The position numbers and the translations under genes are program-made. 64,000 nucleotides of DNA from Acinetobacter bereziniae LMG 1003 = CIP 70.12 (GTDB lineage Bacteria > Pseudomonadota > Gammaproteobacteria > Pseudomonadales > Moraxellaceae), in NCBI RefSeq assembly GCF_000368925.1, contig NZ_KB849756.1, positions 1,010,271 through 1,074,270 of the forward strand, in the 5' to 3' direction. Below the pieces are notes generated by a model, which was given only the letters and a program-made list of their open reading frames with translations, had not been told where the DNA came from and made no database searches. How positions within the stretch are numbered: the first letter of the stretch is position 1; each line of letters starts with the position of its first letter. Shown piece after piece: positions 45,901 through 53,867 of this stretch.

Positions 45901-46190
45901 CTTATGATGTCATTAAAGACGCTGGTATTGAATGTGAACGTGTGAACAAAGTCACTGAAGGTCGTCCTAATATTGTTGACCGCTTGAAAAATGGCGAGAT
46001 TCACCTCATTATCAATACTACTGAAGGCAAACAAGCTCAGCAGGATTCATTCTCAATCCGTCGCTCTGCACTCCAAGGTAAAGTGTATTACACAACAACC
46101 TTGAATGGTGCTGATGCTGTATGCCAAGCTTTAGCAATTCAATTGCCAATGGATGTATATCGCTTGCAAGATTTGCAAACACTAGGTTAA
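42957..46190 (+). CDS. carB: Carbamoyl-phosphate synthase large subunit
   Basis: Makes carbamoyl phosphate from bicarbonate, ammonia and two ATP. It has 1077 residues with the two homologous ATP-grasp halves. The first has IIGAGPIVIGQACEFDYSGAQ at about 14-34 and GGSGGGIAYN. The second has VIGGGPNRIGQGIEFDYCC near 565 and GGRAMEIVYND. The C-terminal MGS-like allosteric domain is from about 935 (KIIATGGTYDVIK). TTAAGGAAG precedes the ATG. carA and carB form one operon. Confidence 0.98.
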   Translation: MAKRTDIKSILIIGAGPIVIGQACEFDYSGAQACKALREEGYRVILVNSNPATIMTDPTMADATYIEPITWQTVAAIIEKERPDAVLPTMGGQTALNCALALDANGILKKYNVELIGATKEAIEKAEDRKLFDIAMRKIGLECPRADVAESMEHALEIQARFGFPVIIRPSFTMGGSGGGIAYNKEEFIEICERGFDLSPTKQLLIDESLIGWKEYEMEVVRDKNDNCIIVCTIENFDPMGVHTGDSITVAPAQTLTDKEFQLLRNASLAVLREIGVETGGSNVQFGINPKDGRMVVIEMNPRVSRSSALASKATGFPIAKIAAKLAVGYTLDELKNDITGGTTPASFEPAIDYVVTKIPRFNFEKFPQADATLTTQMKSVGEVMAIGRNFQESVQKALRGLEVGTCGFDEQIAVGTEGAKDKILVELKVPGPDRIWYVADAFRHGFTLEEVFAATNIDRWFLIQIEDIIKTEEQIKTLGFGDLNADNIRSFKRKGLSDLRIANLMGISQKQFRKHRWNLGVYPVYKRVDTCAAEFESDTAYMYSTYDEECESNPSSKDKIMVIGGGPNRIGQGIEFDYCCVHAALAMREDGYETIMVNCNPETVSTDYDTSDRLYFEPITLEDVLEIVRTEKPKGIIVQYGGQTPLKLARALEEAGAPIIGTSPDAIDRAEDRERFQQMVQRLNLRQPSNSIVKSAEEGMAEASKVGYPLVVRPSYVLGGRAMEIVYNDDELKRYLRDAVQASNEAPVLLDHFLDDATEVDVDCVSDGKDVVIGGIMQHIEQAGIHSGDSACSIPPYSLSQEIQDEMRRQTVAMAKELGVIGLMNVQFAVKGNDVYILEVNPRASRTVPFVSKCIGESLAKVAARCMAGQSLESQGFTKEIIPTHFAVKEAVFPFNKFPGVDPILGPEMKSTGEVMGVGKTFGEAFYKAVLGSNDRLPGKPTEGEVKHVFISVRDSDKPRAPGIAKQLVDLGFKIIATGGTYDVIKDAGIECERVNKVTEGRPNIVDRLKNGEIHLIINTTEGKQAQQDSFSIRRSALQGKVYYTTTLNGADAVCQALAIQLPMDVYRLQDLQTLG

Positions 46191-46197
46191 TTCGTTT

Positions 46198-46236
46198 CCG
46201 ATAAGTCCCGTCACCTTATCGGTGGCGGGCTTTTTT
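46198..46236 (+). terminator. Terminator after carB with overlapping alternative hairpin
   Basis: Terminator stem cccgtcacc/ggtggcggg (46207-46215, 46221-46229) with one G-T pair, then T6. A second stem ccgataag/cttatcgg (46198-46205, 46215-46222) shares bases with it, so only one can form at a time. Confidence 0.85.
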
Positions 46237-46281
46237 CATTTCTAAACCAGTATTTTTTAAATACGAAACTGAGGGACAACA

Positions 46282-46758
46282 ATGCAACGTTATCCTATGA
46301 CTCCCGAAGGCAAGGTTGCCTTAGAGAAAGAATTACAACAGTTGAAATCTGTTGATCGTCCACGTATTACTGCTGCAATTGCAGAAGCTCGTGAACATGG
46401 GGATTTAAAAGAAAACGCAGAATACCACGCAGCACGTGAACAACAAGGTTTCTGTGAAGGTCGTATTCAAGACATTGAAGGTAAACTCGGTGCTTGCCAA
46501 GTGATCGATGTAAAAGAACTTGAGCAAACAGGTCGTGTTGTTTTTGGTGTAACAGTAACGATTGAAAACTTAGATACTGAAGAAAAGAAAACCTATAAGA
46601 TTGTAGGTGATGATGAAGCAGATTTTAAAATTAATAAAATCTCAGTGAACTCTCCTATCGCACGTGGTCTTTTAGGTAAAAATGAAGGCGATGAAGTAAA
46701 AATCGTCACGCCTCAAGGCGAAGTAGAATATGAAGTGGTAAGTGTTGAGTATATCTAA
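46282..46758 (+). CDS. greA: Transcription elongation factor GreA
   Basis: Rescues backtracked RNA polymerase by stimulating transcript cleavage. It has 158 residues, the family length. The N-terminal antiparallel coiled coil (about 1-75) carries the acidic tip in DLKENAEYHAAREQQ. The C-terminal FKBP-like domain is about 80-158 (VGDDEADFKINKISVNSPI). It lies 90 bases after carB, beyond the hairpins. Confidence 0.97.
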   Translation: MQRYPMTPEGKVALEKELQQLKSVDRPRITAAIAEAREHGDLKENAEYHAAREQQGFCEGRIQDIEGKLGACQVIDVKELEQTGRVVFGVTVTIENLDTEEKKTYKIVGDDEADFKINKISVNSPIARGLLGKNEGDEVKIVTPQGEVEYEVVSVEYI

Positions 46759-46780
46759 GTAACACTACTCATCATATTGA

Positions 46781-46803
46781 GGGCTGATTATTCAGCCCTT
46801 TTT
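46781..46803 (+). terminator. greA terminator
   Basis: Stem gggctga/tcagccc (46781-46787, 46792-46798) with loop ttat and a T run. Confidence 0.92.
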
Positions 46804-47156
46804 CTTTTCGAGAATAATATTTGATTCTACAACAACAATAATTCAAATAACCTGTAAAAACTAATCCATCATATGCAATTGTTAAGGAGGCATCGCTTGC
46901 GCAAATCAATTTACACTTTAGAGCTAAAATAACAAAATAAAAATTATATTTTTCAAATATATATTATAATTTTTTAATCTTTTCACTCAGGATAAATTAT
47001 ATTTTCCTGGATGAGTTTTTAACAAATTGGCTATACAGAGAAAGATCTGATGCCTTAAAAATAGCAATTATCACCACCTTGTCCAAATTTATTGCCATTG
47101 TTAAATAATCTATTTGCATTAGATTGATGGAAAATAAAAATTTCTTGAGGAACAAT
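46804..47156. other. AT-rich spacer upstream of the methyltransferase gene
   Basis: About 350 bases. No coding frame that can be supported, no repeat or hairpin of note. It contains the methyltransferase ribosome site TGAGGAA at 47146-47152. Confidence 0.5.
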
Positions 47157-48041
47157 ATGAAAGCTGGGCGTGTAAGTCGCACAGCAGAAGCAGCGGCTGC
47201 TCTGCGTGCCAACCACCATTTAAACGCTAGCGATCCTGTATTTTCAGATCCGTACGCTTTAGCAATGACCAATAGCCGCTGGCGGGTATTACTGAATAAT
47301 GCCTTGTTTTGCAAAACACTTAATTCAAAGTTGATGAATCAAACCTTTGGTAAATTGACTGGGCAAGTGGTTGGTCGTTCACGATATTGTGAAGATCTTT
47401 TACAACATGCAATTGAGAACCATCAAATTCATCAATATGTCTTGGTCGGTGCAGGCTTAGATTCATTTGTTTTACGTTTAGCAGCTCAATATCCGCAACT
47501 TAAAATATTCGAAGTTGATCATCCTGATACACAGAAGACCAAAATACAAAAGTTAAAAAAGATTTCTACATCCCAACAATTGCCTGAAAATGTTGAATTT
47601 GTCAGCATTGATTTTGAAAAAGAAAAGCTTTCTGAAGTTTTAACCCGAAGTGGTTTCCAATCTAAACACCCTGCTTTTTTCTCTTGGTTAGGCACAACGC
47701 ATTATTTAACACCGCAAACCACATTAGCCACTTTGAAAAATATTGCCTCGATTGCACATAAACAAAGTGAAGTGGTTATGGACTACTCGATTGATTATAG
47801 AGAATTACAAGGTATAGAACGGTTTGGTGCGTTTGCTTTAACTCAATTTACTCAATTTCTTAAAGAACCTTTGATCGGTGCTTTTGGTTCAGATGCTTTA
47901 CATCAGGCAGTGATCAAAATGGGATATCAAGTCTTGGAAGATTTATCAGGTCAACAGATCACTGAGCGCTATTTTAACCATCGTGCAGATCATATTCGTC
48001 ATACGCATGGCTCGCATTTGCTTCATTTAAAACTTATTTAA
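47157..48041 (+). CDS. Class I SAM-dependent methyltransferase (LCM/TIGR00027 type)
   Basis: 294 residues from ATG 47157, chosen for TGAGGAA 5 bases upstream. An 11-residue extension to 47124 has no ribosome site. It belongs to the leucine carboxyl methyltransferase-like family: RTAEAAAALRANHHL and SDPYALAM at the start. Then RYCEDLLQHAIENH, the SAM motif YVLVGAGLDSFVLRL (about 86-100), and the acidic EVDHPDTQKTK. Substrates of bacterial members are mostly unknown. It is monocistronic as far as can be seen. Confidence 0.85.
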   Translation: MKAGRVSRTAEAAAALRANHHLNASDPVFSDPYALAMTNSRWRVLLNNALFCKTLNSKLMNQTFGKLTGQVVGRSRYCEDLLQHAIENHQIHQYVLVGAGLDSFVLRLAAQYPQLKIFEVDHPDTQKTKIQKLKKISTSQQLPENVEFVSIDFEKEKLSEVLTRSGFQSKHPAFFSWLGTTHYLTPQTTLATLKNIASIAHKQSEVVMDYSIDYRELQGIERFGAFALTQFTQFLKEPLIGAFGSDALHQAVIKMGYQVLEDLSGQQITERYFNHRADHIRHTHGSHLLHLKLI

Positions 48042-48207
48042 AACAAACCAAGTTGAAATATCATTCAGATATTTCTCACTTTTTAAAGATAGAACATGGA
48101 AATGATGCTGATTTACTTAGGCTATTTTATTGAATTTATATAGCTCAATCCTATAAAGCTCATATAAAATAGTCACAACACTCTCCGCACATCAAGCAAC
48201 CTTTAGA

Positions 48208-48837
48208 ATGCCTAACTCGATAAATTCACCAGTAAAACACTGGTGTGAATTTGAATTTATTTCCAAAACTGTTAAAAATCCAAACATTCATATAAAAGGT
48301 AATTACTCCTATTACTCAGCGTATTGGGATCAAGGTTTTGAGCGTTGTGTAGTGCGTTATTTACATGACAAAGCATCCACTACCGAAAAGCCGATTGACC
48401 AATTGTATATCGGTAACTTCGTTTGTTTTGGTGCTGAATCCGTAATCATGATGGGAGGGAATCAGTTACACCGCCCTGACTGGATCTCAACATTTCCTTT
48501 TGATACCCGTAGTTTTTTACCTGCCGGGGATACAGTCATTGCGGATGGTTGTTGGATTGGGAGTCGTGCCATGATCATGCAAGGCGTAAAACTCGGTGAA
48601 GGTGCTGTTGTTGCAACAGGTGCAGTAGTCACCCAAGATGTCCCACCGTATGCAATTGTGGGCGGTGTACCTGCGAAGCTCATTAAATATCGCTTTACTG
48701 AGCAAGAGATTGCACAACTACTCTCCCTAAGGCTTTATGACCTTGATGAAAAGCAAATATTGAAAATGCGAGCGCAATTACAGACTGATGATCTACTTCA
48801 ACTAATACAATTCTTAAAAAATCAAACCAATGAGTAA
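48208..48837 (+). CDS. CatB-like (xenobiotic) acetyltransferase
   Basis: Hexapeptide-repeat acyltransferase of 209 residues, the usual length of the CatB/VatD family. It has a left-handed beta helix with IGNFVCFGAESVIMMGG, the active-site loop with His in NQLHRPDWISTFPF, then DTVIADGCWIGSRAMIMQGVK and GAVVATGAVVTQDVPPYAIV in parts. The loop carries extra residues compared with CatB proteins of resistance plasmids. It is chromosomal and alone, so a role in antibiotic resistance cannot be assumed. Confidence 0.85.
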   Translation: MPNSINSPVKHWCEFEFISKTVKNPNIHIKGNYSYYSAYWDQGFERCVVRYLHDKASTTEKPIDQLYIGNFVCFGAESVIMMGGNQLHRPDWISTFPFDTRSFLPAGDTVIADGCWIGSRAMIMQGVKLGEGAVVATGAVVTQDVPPYAIVGGVPAKLIKYRFTEQEIAQLLSLRLYDLDEKQILKMRAQLQTDDLLQLIQFLKNQTNE

Positions 48838-48863
48838 AATGTAGGCTCAATCTTATCAAAACA

Positions 48864-48895
48864 AAAAAGGGTTAAATTTTCATTTAACCCTTTTT
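48864..48895. terminator. Bidirectional terminator
   Basis: Arms aaaaagggttaaa (48864-48876) and tttaacccttttt (48883-48895). It lies between convergent genes. Confidence 0.9.
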
Positions 48896-48917
48896 ATAAG
48901 ATTTAACCAATTGTTGC

Positions 48918-50306
48918 TTATAGATCTGAATTTAAAGCTACATTGCGATGCGCATTCTTTAACTTTTTTTGTTTTAGATAGTAGGCAAACATCAAACACA
49001 ATATCCAAGCAGGAATCATCATTACGGCGATGCGCATATCAGGGGTAAATGACATCACAACAAGAATACCGAACATAAAAATCATGCACAGATAATTACT
49101 GAATGGATAAGCAATGCTAGGGAATTTGGTGGTTTGCCCTTGCGCTAGCATAGCTTTACGGAATTTTAGATGTGTCCATGAAATCACCACCCAGTTAATC
49201 ACAATCGCGGCAACCACGAGCATCATTAACAAACCAAATGCTTTTTCTGGAAATGCATAATTCAACAATACACATAAAACAGTGACAAATGCAGAAACAA
49301 GCACTGCATTGGTTGGGATGCCACGTTTATTGATATGTTTAAGAAACTTCGGTGCATTGCCCTGTTGAGCCAAACCCAATAACATACGGCTGCTACAATA
49401 GCTCGTTCCGTTATAGACCGAAACTGCTGCAGTAAGAATCACAAAGTTCAACAGAGTCGCTACGCCTTGACTATCCAGCGAAGCAAAGACCATAACAAAA
49501 GGGCTTCCACCTTCCGCCATTTTGTTCCAAGGGAACAAGGCAAACAAAATAAACAGTGTCGCGATATAAAAAATCAAAATACGATAAATAATTTGATTCA
49601 CAGCCTTAGGCAAAGTTTTATCAGGATCTCTCGCTTCTGCGGCAGTGATTCCAAATAATTCAATACCGCCAAAAGCAAAAATAATCACTGCCATTGCCAT
49701 GATCAGACCTTCAACACCAAATGGGAAGAAACCGCCCAATGCCCAGAGATTGGTAATACTTGCTTGTGGTCCTGCTGTACCCGTTGCAAGTAAATAGGAA
49801 CCAAAGCCAATCATCGCCAAGATTGCCAAAATTTTGACGATGGAGAACCAAAACTCCATTTCACCAAAAAATTTTACATGCAAAAGATTAATGCCGTTAA
49901 TTAAAATAAAAAACGCCAATGCTGAAATCCATGTTGGGATTTCAGGCCACCAATATTGGATATATAAACCAATTGCACTGAGTTCAGCCATACAAACCAG
50001 AACATTGAGTACCCAATAGTTCCAGCCTGACATAAACCCTGCAAATGAGCCCCAGTACTTATAAGCAAAATGGCTGAATGAGCCACTGACTGGCTCTTGC
50101 ACCACCATCTCACCTAACTGTCGCATCATAAGAAACGCAATCAGCCCTGCAATCGCATAACCGAGGATCACTGAAGGTCCCGCAAGCTTGATCGACTGCG
50201 AGATCCCGAGGAACAACCCAGTACCAATTGCACCACCCAGTGCAATCAACTGAATATGGCGATTGCTTAAACCATGTTTCAGGTTTCCTTGCTCGTGTTC
50301 TGACAT
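48918..50306 (-). CDS. Amino acid permease, AroP/PheP-like
   Basis: APC-superfamily amino acid:proton symporter, 462 residues, 12 membrane helices. It has the family signature near the start (HIQLIALGGAIGTGLFLG, about 17-34) and FGGIELFGITAAEARDPDKT after helix 5. The short Lys-rich cytoplasmic tail is typical. It is divergent from the fah operon and faces an operator-like motif shared with the tyrosine catabolic genes, which argues for aromatic amino acid uptake (AroP or PheP group). Proline or another amino acid cannot be excluded. Confidence 0.88.
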   Translation of the reverse strand: MSEHEQGNLKHGLSNRHIQLIALGGAIGTGLFLGISQSIKLAGPSVILGYAIAGLIAFLMMRQLGEMVVQEPVSGSFSHFAYKYWGSFAGFMSGWNYWVLNVLVCMAELSAIGLYIQYWWPEIPTWISALAFFILINGINLLHVKFFGEMEFWFSIVKILAILAMIGFGSYLLATGTAGPQASITNLWALGGFFPFGVEGLIMAMAVIIFAFGGIELFGITAAEARDPDKTLPKAVNQIIYRILIFYIATLFILFALFPWNKMAEGGSPFVMVFASLDSQGVATLLNFVILTAAVSVYNGTSYCSSRMLLGLAQQGNAPKFLKHINKRGIPTNAVLVSAFVTVLCVLLNYAFPEKAFGLLMMLVVAAIVINWVVISWTHLKFRKAMLAQGQTTKFPSIAYPFSNYLCMIFMFGILVVMSFTPDMRIAVMMIPAWILCLMFAYYLKQKKLKNAHRNVALNSDL

Positions 50307-50346
50307 ATGATTATTCTCATCCTTGTCGCGTAATTTTTATATTCAA

Positions 50347-50366
50347 AATTACGTATATCATAAGTT
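50347..50366. promoter_or_regulatory. Operator-like motif near the permease start
   Basis: aattacgtatatcataagtt keeps AATTACG and CATAA with five bases between, as in the reverse complement of the motif at 50476-50494. It lies about 40 bases before the permease ATG. Weakest of the three sites. Confidence 0.4.
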
Positions 50367-50462
50367 AATCAAAAATGCCTATATCTAATCGAAAAATAAT
50401 TGATTTACTTTTCTCATAACTGCGCATATAAGCAGAAATTTCAACAAATAACAATTATTATG

Positions 50463-50494
50463 AATTATGTAATTAAATTATGTATTGCGTAATT
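50463..50494. promoter_or_regulatory. Operator-like motif upstream of fah
   Basis: aattatgtattgcgtaatt (50476-50494) is a near-palindrome (7 of 9 pairs). It is preceded by an overlapping aattatgtaatta. The same core with one change occurs upstream of hpd. Candidate site for the IclR regulator of the cluster. Confidence 0.6.
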
Positions 50495-50657
50495 ATTAAT
50501 TTTCAGTATGATAGAAATCATCATGTAGATCATTCTGGACTAGTCAGCATAATGAAGACGAATAAAAACAATAATATTTATTTGTTTTTCATAAGCTTGA
50601 GTGGAAAAAGAGAAAACGAAATAAGTTCTCATTCATAAGAGACAAGGAAAGCGCACC

Positions 50658-51962
50658 ATGACACAACATTTAACGACCTTTCTTGAGATTGCACCTCAAT
50701 CTGATTTCAGCATTCATAATTTACCTTATGGCATTTTTAGTGAAACCGCTCAGGGAGATAAACGTGTCGGTGTCGCGATTGGTGATTGGGTAATCGACCT
50801 CGCTGCTTTAGAAACATTAGGATTACTTCCAAATTGCAAAACTCAGTGTTTTAATCAAAGCAGCCTGAATAAATTTATCGAAACAGGTAAAAAAAATTGG
50901 CATTACATTCGCCAAACCCTACAAGACTTGCTTTCTGCAGACAATCCAACCCTTCGTGATCATCCAGAATTACGCCAAAAAGTATTATTCAAACAAAATA
51001 CAGTCACCTTACATTTACCAGTACAAATCTCTGGCTATACGGATTTCTACTCCTCTAAAGAACATGCAACCAATGTTGGAACTATGTTTAGAGATCCTAA
51101 AAATGCCTTGCTTCCAAATTGGAGTGAGCTACCTGTGGGTTATAATGGTCGTGCCAGTTCTGTGGTTGTTAGCGGTAAGGAGATTGTCCGCCCTTCTGGT
51201 CAAATTAAACTTCCTCATGAAGAACGCCCTCTCTTTTCGGCAACCCGTAAACTCGACTTTGAACTCGAAACAGCTTTTATCGTAGGTAAGACAACTGCGT
51301 TGGGTGAACCGATTGCAATTGAAGATGCGTGGAATCATATTTTTGGCATGGTCTTGCTGAATGATTGGTCTGCACGTGATATTCAACAATGGGAATATGT
51401 GCCCTTAGGTCCATTTAATGCCAAGACCTTTGCCAGTTCAATTTCACCTTGGGTGGTAACGATGCAAGCCTTAGAACCCTTTAAAGTCAAAGGTCCGCAA
51501 CAACTCCCAGAGCCATTAGATTATTTAAAAGAACATACTCCCAACAGTTTTGATATTCATCTCAGTGTGGAACTACAAAGCTCACAATCACAGCAAAGTG
51601 AAGTGATTTGTCAAACCAACTTTAAATACATGTACTGGTCGATGGCGCAACAGCTGACCCATCACACCATTTCAGGTTGTAATGTTCAAGTTGGAGATTT
51701 AATGGGTTCTGGCACAATTTCAGGTCCTACAGAAAATTCTTATGGAAGCTTACTGGAACTTACTTGGAACACCACAAAACCCCTCACCTTATCCAATGGT
51801 GAAAAGCGCGGCTTCCTTGAAGATGGCGACCGTGTAGTGATGAAAGGCTATGCTGAAAAAGGTGCTATTCGAGTGGGCTTTGGTCAAGTCACAAATACGA
51901 TTTTACCAGCCAAACAGTTTAGCTTTAAGCAACACAAGGAATTGTGTGATGAAACTGTATAG
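50658..51962 (+). CDS. fahA: Fumarylacetoacetase
   Basis: Hydrolyses fumarylacetoacetate to fumarate and acetoacetate, the last carbon-carbon cleavage of tyrosine degradation. It has 434 residues. An N-terminal SH3-like domain (about 15-120, HNLPYGIFSE) precedes the FAH catalytic fold. Visible catalytic and metal residues are in YTDFYSSKEHATNVGTMFR (His near 138), DFELETAFIVG, and LLNDWSARDIQQWEY. The sequence ends with RVGFGQVTNTILP. First gene of the operon, overlapping maiA by 14 bases. Confidence 0.96.
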   Translation: MTQHLTTFLEIAPQSDFSIHNLPYGIFSETAQGDKRVGVAIGDWVIDLAALETLGLLPNCKTQCFNQSSLNKFIETGKKNWHYIRQTLQDLLSADNPTLRDHPELRQKVLFKQNTVTLHLPVQISGYTDFYSSKEHATNVGTMFRDPKNALLPNWSELPVGYNGRASSVVVSGKEIVRPSGQIKLPHEERPLFSATRKLDFELETAFIVGKTTALGEPIAIEDAWNHIFGMVLLNDWSARDIQQWEYVPLGPFNAKTFASSISPWVVTMQALEPFKVKGPQQLPEPLDYLKEHTPNSFDIHLSVELQSSQSQQSEVICQTNFKYMYWSMAQQLTHHTISGCNVQVGDLMGSGTISGPTENSYGSLLELTWNTTKPLTLSNGEKRGFLEDGDRVVMKGYAEKGAIRVGFGQVTNTILPAKQFSFKQHKELCDETV

Positions 51963-52581
51963 TTATTTTCGTAGCTCTGCGGCTTATCGAGTTCGGATCG
52001 CTTTAAACCTGAAGCAATTGGATTATGTCATACAGCCTGTCCATTTGCTCAAAAATGAGCATCAACAAGAAAGCTACATCGCACTCAATCCAAGCCAGCT
52101 TGTACCAAGTTTGATTAATCAAGATCAGTCTTTTATACAGTCGCTCAATATTTTGGAATATCTGGAAGAACGTTACCCATCACTTCCTTTATTACCTACA
52201 GATCTTGTTGAGCGCGCCAAAATCCGTGCTTTTTCACAAACCATCGCCTGTGATATTCATCCCTTAGATAATCTCAGAGTGCTGAAATATTTAAAACATG
52301 AACTCGCTGTAAATGATGAACAGAAAAGTCAATGGTACCAACACTGGATTATTGAAGGTTTTAAAAGCTTAGAGATGCAATTAAAAGACTCAAATGGTCA
52401 ATTCTGCTTCGGCACTCAAGCCACATTTGCAGATTGTTGTTTGATTCCTCAAGTGTATAACGCCAAACGTTTCAATGTTGATCTAAGCGACTTTCCAAAG
52501 ATTCAATCCATTGATCAACACTGCCTAAGCCTGCCTGCATTCTTAAGGGCGATCCCAGAACAACAACCAGATTGGGAATAA
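51949..52581 (+). CDS. maiA: Maleylacetoacetate isomerase
   Basis: Glutathione S-transferase zeta-class enzyme that isomerises maleylacetoacetate to fumarylacetoacetate. It has 210 residues from ATG 51949 with AAGGA 9 bases upstream. The frame is open further upstream only inside fah. The N-terminal thioredoxin fold carries the zeta signature YFRSSAAYRVRIALNLK. The glutathione region is SQLVPSLI and QSLNILEYLEERYP, and the helical C-terminal domain has FCFGTQATFADCCLIPQVYNA in parts. It overlaps the end of fah. Confidence 0.96.
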   Translation: MKLYSYFRSSAAYRVRIALNLKQLDYVIQPVHLLKNEHQQESYIALNPSQLVPSLINQDQSFIQSLNILEYLEERYPSLPLLPTDLVERAKIRAFSQTIACDIHPLDNLRVLKYLKHELAVNDEQKSQWYQHWIIEGFKSLEMQLKDSNGQFCFGTQATFADCCLIPQVYNAKRFNVDLSDFPKIQSIDQHCLSLPAFLRAIPEQQPDWE

Positions 52582-52600
52582 ACAAAAAAGGAGTTTTATC

Positions 52601-53146
52601 ATGAGCTTTGCAATTAAAAAAATTCATCACGTGGCTTATCGTTGTAAAGACGCCAAAGAAACGGTGGAATGGTATAAAAAAATGCTCAACATGGAGTTTA
52701 TTTTGGCTTTTGCAGAAGACCATGTTCCATCAACTAAAGCATTTGATCCTTATATGCATTTATTCCTTGATGCAGGTCAAGGCAATGTGTTGGCGTTTTT
52801 TGAATTACCGACTCAACCAGAAATGGGACGTGATGAAAATACGCCTCAATGGGTTCAACACATCGCATTTGAAGTTGAAGACTTAGATGCACTGCTTTCT
52901 GCAAAATCGCATCTTGAAGCCAATGGTGTCAAAGTGCTCGGTATTACCAATCATGGGATATTCCACTCGATTTACTTCTTTGATCCGAATGGACATCGTT
53001 TAGAACTAACATATAACGATGTTCATGCCGATGCGAAAATTTCAAAAATTACTGAAGAAATGAAGGTCGATATGCTGGATGAATGGAGCAGAACCAAACG
53101 CGCACCTCAACATACGCATTTCTTACACGAAGCTGAGTTAGGGTAA
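52601..53146 (+). CDS. VOC family protein with extradiol dioxygenase signature
   Basis: 181 residues, one VOC module. The metal triad is readable: His10 in IHHVAYR, His87 in VQHIAFEV, Glu135 in HRLELTY. The segment TNHGIFHSIYFFDPNGHRLE (116-135) fits the extradiol ring-cleavage dioxygenase pattern as I remember it (His, five to seven residues, hydrophobic-Tyr, x2, Asp-Pro-x-Gly, x2-3, Glu), with His118, Tyr125 and Glu135. It sits 19 bases after maiA and 5 before the CoA-transferase. This is the place in the pathway where homogentisate dioxygenase is expected, and no cupin-type hmgA is present. Ring cleavage of homogentisate is a hypothesis. A generic glyoxalase-like role remains possible. Confidence 0.85.
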   Translation: MSFAIKKIHHVAYRCKDAKETVEWYKKMLNMEFILAFAEDHVPSTKAFDPYMHLFLDAGQGNVLAFFELPTQPEMGRDENTPQWVQHIAFEVEDLDALLSAKSHLEANGVKVLGITNHGIFHSIYFFDPNGHRLELTYNDVHADAKISKITEEMKVDMLDEWSRTKRAPQHTHFLHEAELG

Positions 53147-53151
53147 TCATT

Positions 53152-53856
53152 ATGGTCAATAAAGTATCAACGAGTGCCGAAGCAGCCCTGCAAAGTATCG
53201 TGCAAGATGGACAAACCATTGCTGTGGGCGGATTCGGACTTTGTGGTATTCCTGAAGCTTTGATCAAAGCGCTTAAACAAAGTGGAGTAAAGCAACTAAC
53301 CTGCATCAGTAATAATGCAGGCGTGGATGATTATGGTTTAGGGCTGTTATTGCAGTCTAAACAAATCAAAAAAATGATTTCATCCTACGTTGGGGAAAAT
53401 AAAGTGTTTGAACGACAGTTTTTAAATGGTGAACTTGAAGTTGAATTGACACCTCAAGGCACATTGGCAGAAAAACTTCGTGCAGGCGGAGCTGGAATCC
53501 CAGCGTTCTATACTGCAACTGGTGTTGGTACCAGTATTGCTGAAGGTAAAGAGCTTCGTGAGTTTAATGGTCAGTCTTTTCTCCTAGAGACTTCACTTTG
53601 TGCAGATATTGCATTAATCAAAGCTTATAAAGCGGACAAAGCTGGTAATCTGGTATTCCGAAAAACTGCACGTAATTTCAATCCTGAGTGTGCAATGGCA
53701 GGTCGTTATACGATTGTTGAAGTTGAGCATATTGTTGAACTTGGTGAAATTGATCCTGATGACATTCATTTAGCAGGAATCTATGTCAATGCCATTGTAC
53801 TCAATGCTCAGCCTGAAAAGCGTATCGAACAGCGTACATTAAAAGTTGCAGTATAA
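53152..53856 (+). CDS. scoA: 3-oxoacid CoA-transferase subunit A
   Basis: Alpha subunit of succinyl-CoA:acetoacetate CoA-transferase, which activates the acetoacetate released by Fah. It has 234 residues. The family I signature is TIAVGGFGLCGIPEALIKAL (about 23-42), followed by NNAGVDDYGLGLLL and GGAGIPAFYTATGVGT. Five bases separate it from the VOC gene and 11 from subunit B. This is clearly an operon member. Confidence 0.94.
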   Translation: MVNKVSTSAEAALQSIVQDGQTIAVGGFGLCGIPEALIKALKQSGVKQLTCISNNAGVDDYGLGLLLQSKQIKKMISSYVGENKVFERQFLNGELEVELTPQGTLAEKLRAGGAGIPAFYTATGVGTSIAEGKELREFNGQSFLLETSLCADIALIKAYKADKAGNLVFRKTARNFNPECAMAGRYTIVEVEHIVELGEIDPDDIHLAGIYVNAIVLNAQPEKRIEQRTLKVAV

Positions 53857-53867
53857 GGAGTGACAGA

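Larger units (their letters stand above)
50307..50657. other. Divergent permease-fah control region
   Basis: About 350 AT-rich bases holding operator-like motifs near each gene (50347-50366 and 50463-50494). The fah ribosome site is near 50644 (acaaggaaag). No coding frame was seen. Confidence 0.6.

Noticed and set aside
46997..47314. 105-codon minus-strand frame
   Set aside because: It overlaps the start of the methyltransferase gene, which has a good ribosome site and family motifs. The minus frame has neither.
48208..48837. Acquired chloramphenicol resistance gene
   Set aside because: The gene is CatB-like but lies in ordinary chromosomal context, with no integron or insertion sequence, and has a changed active-site loop.
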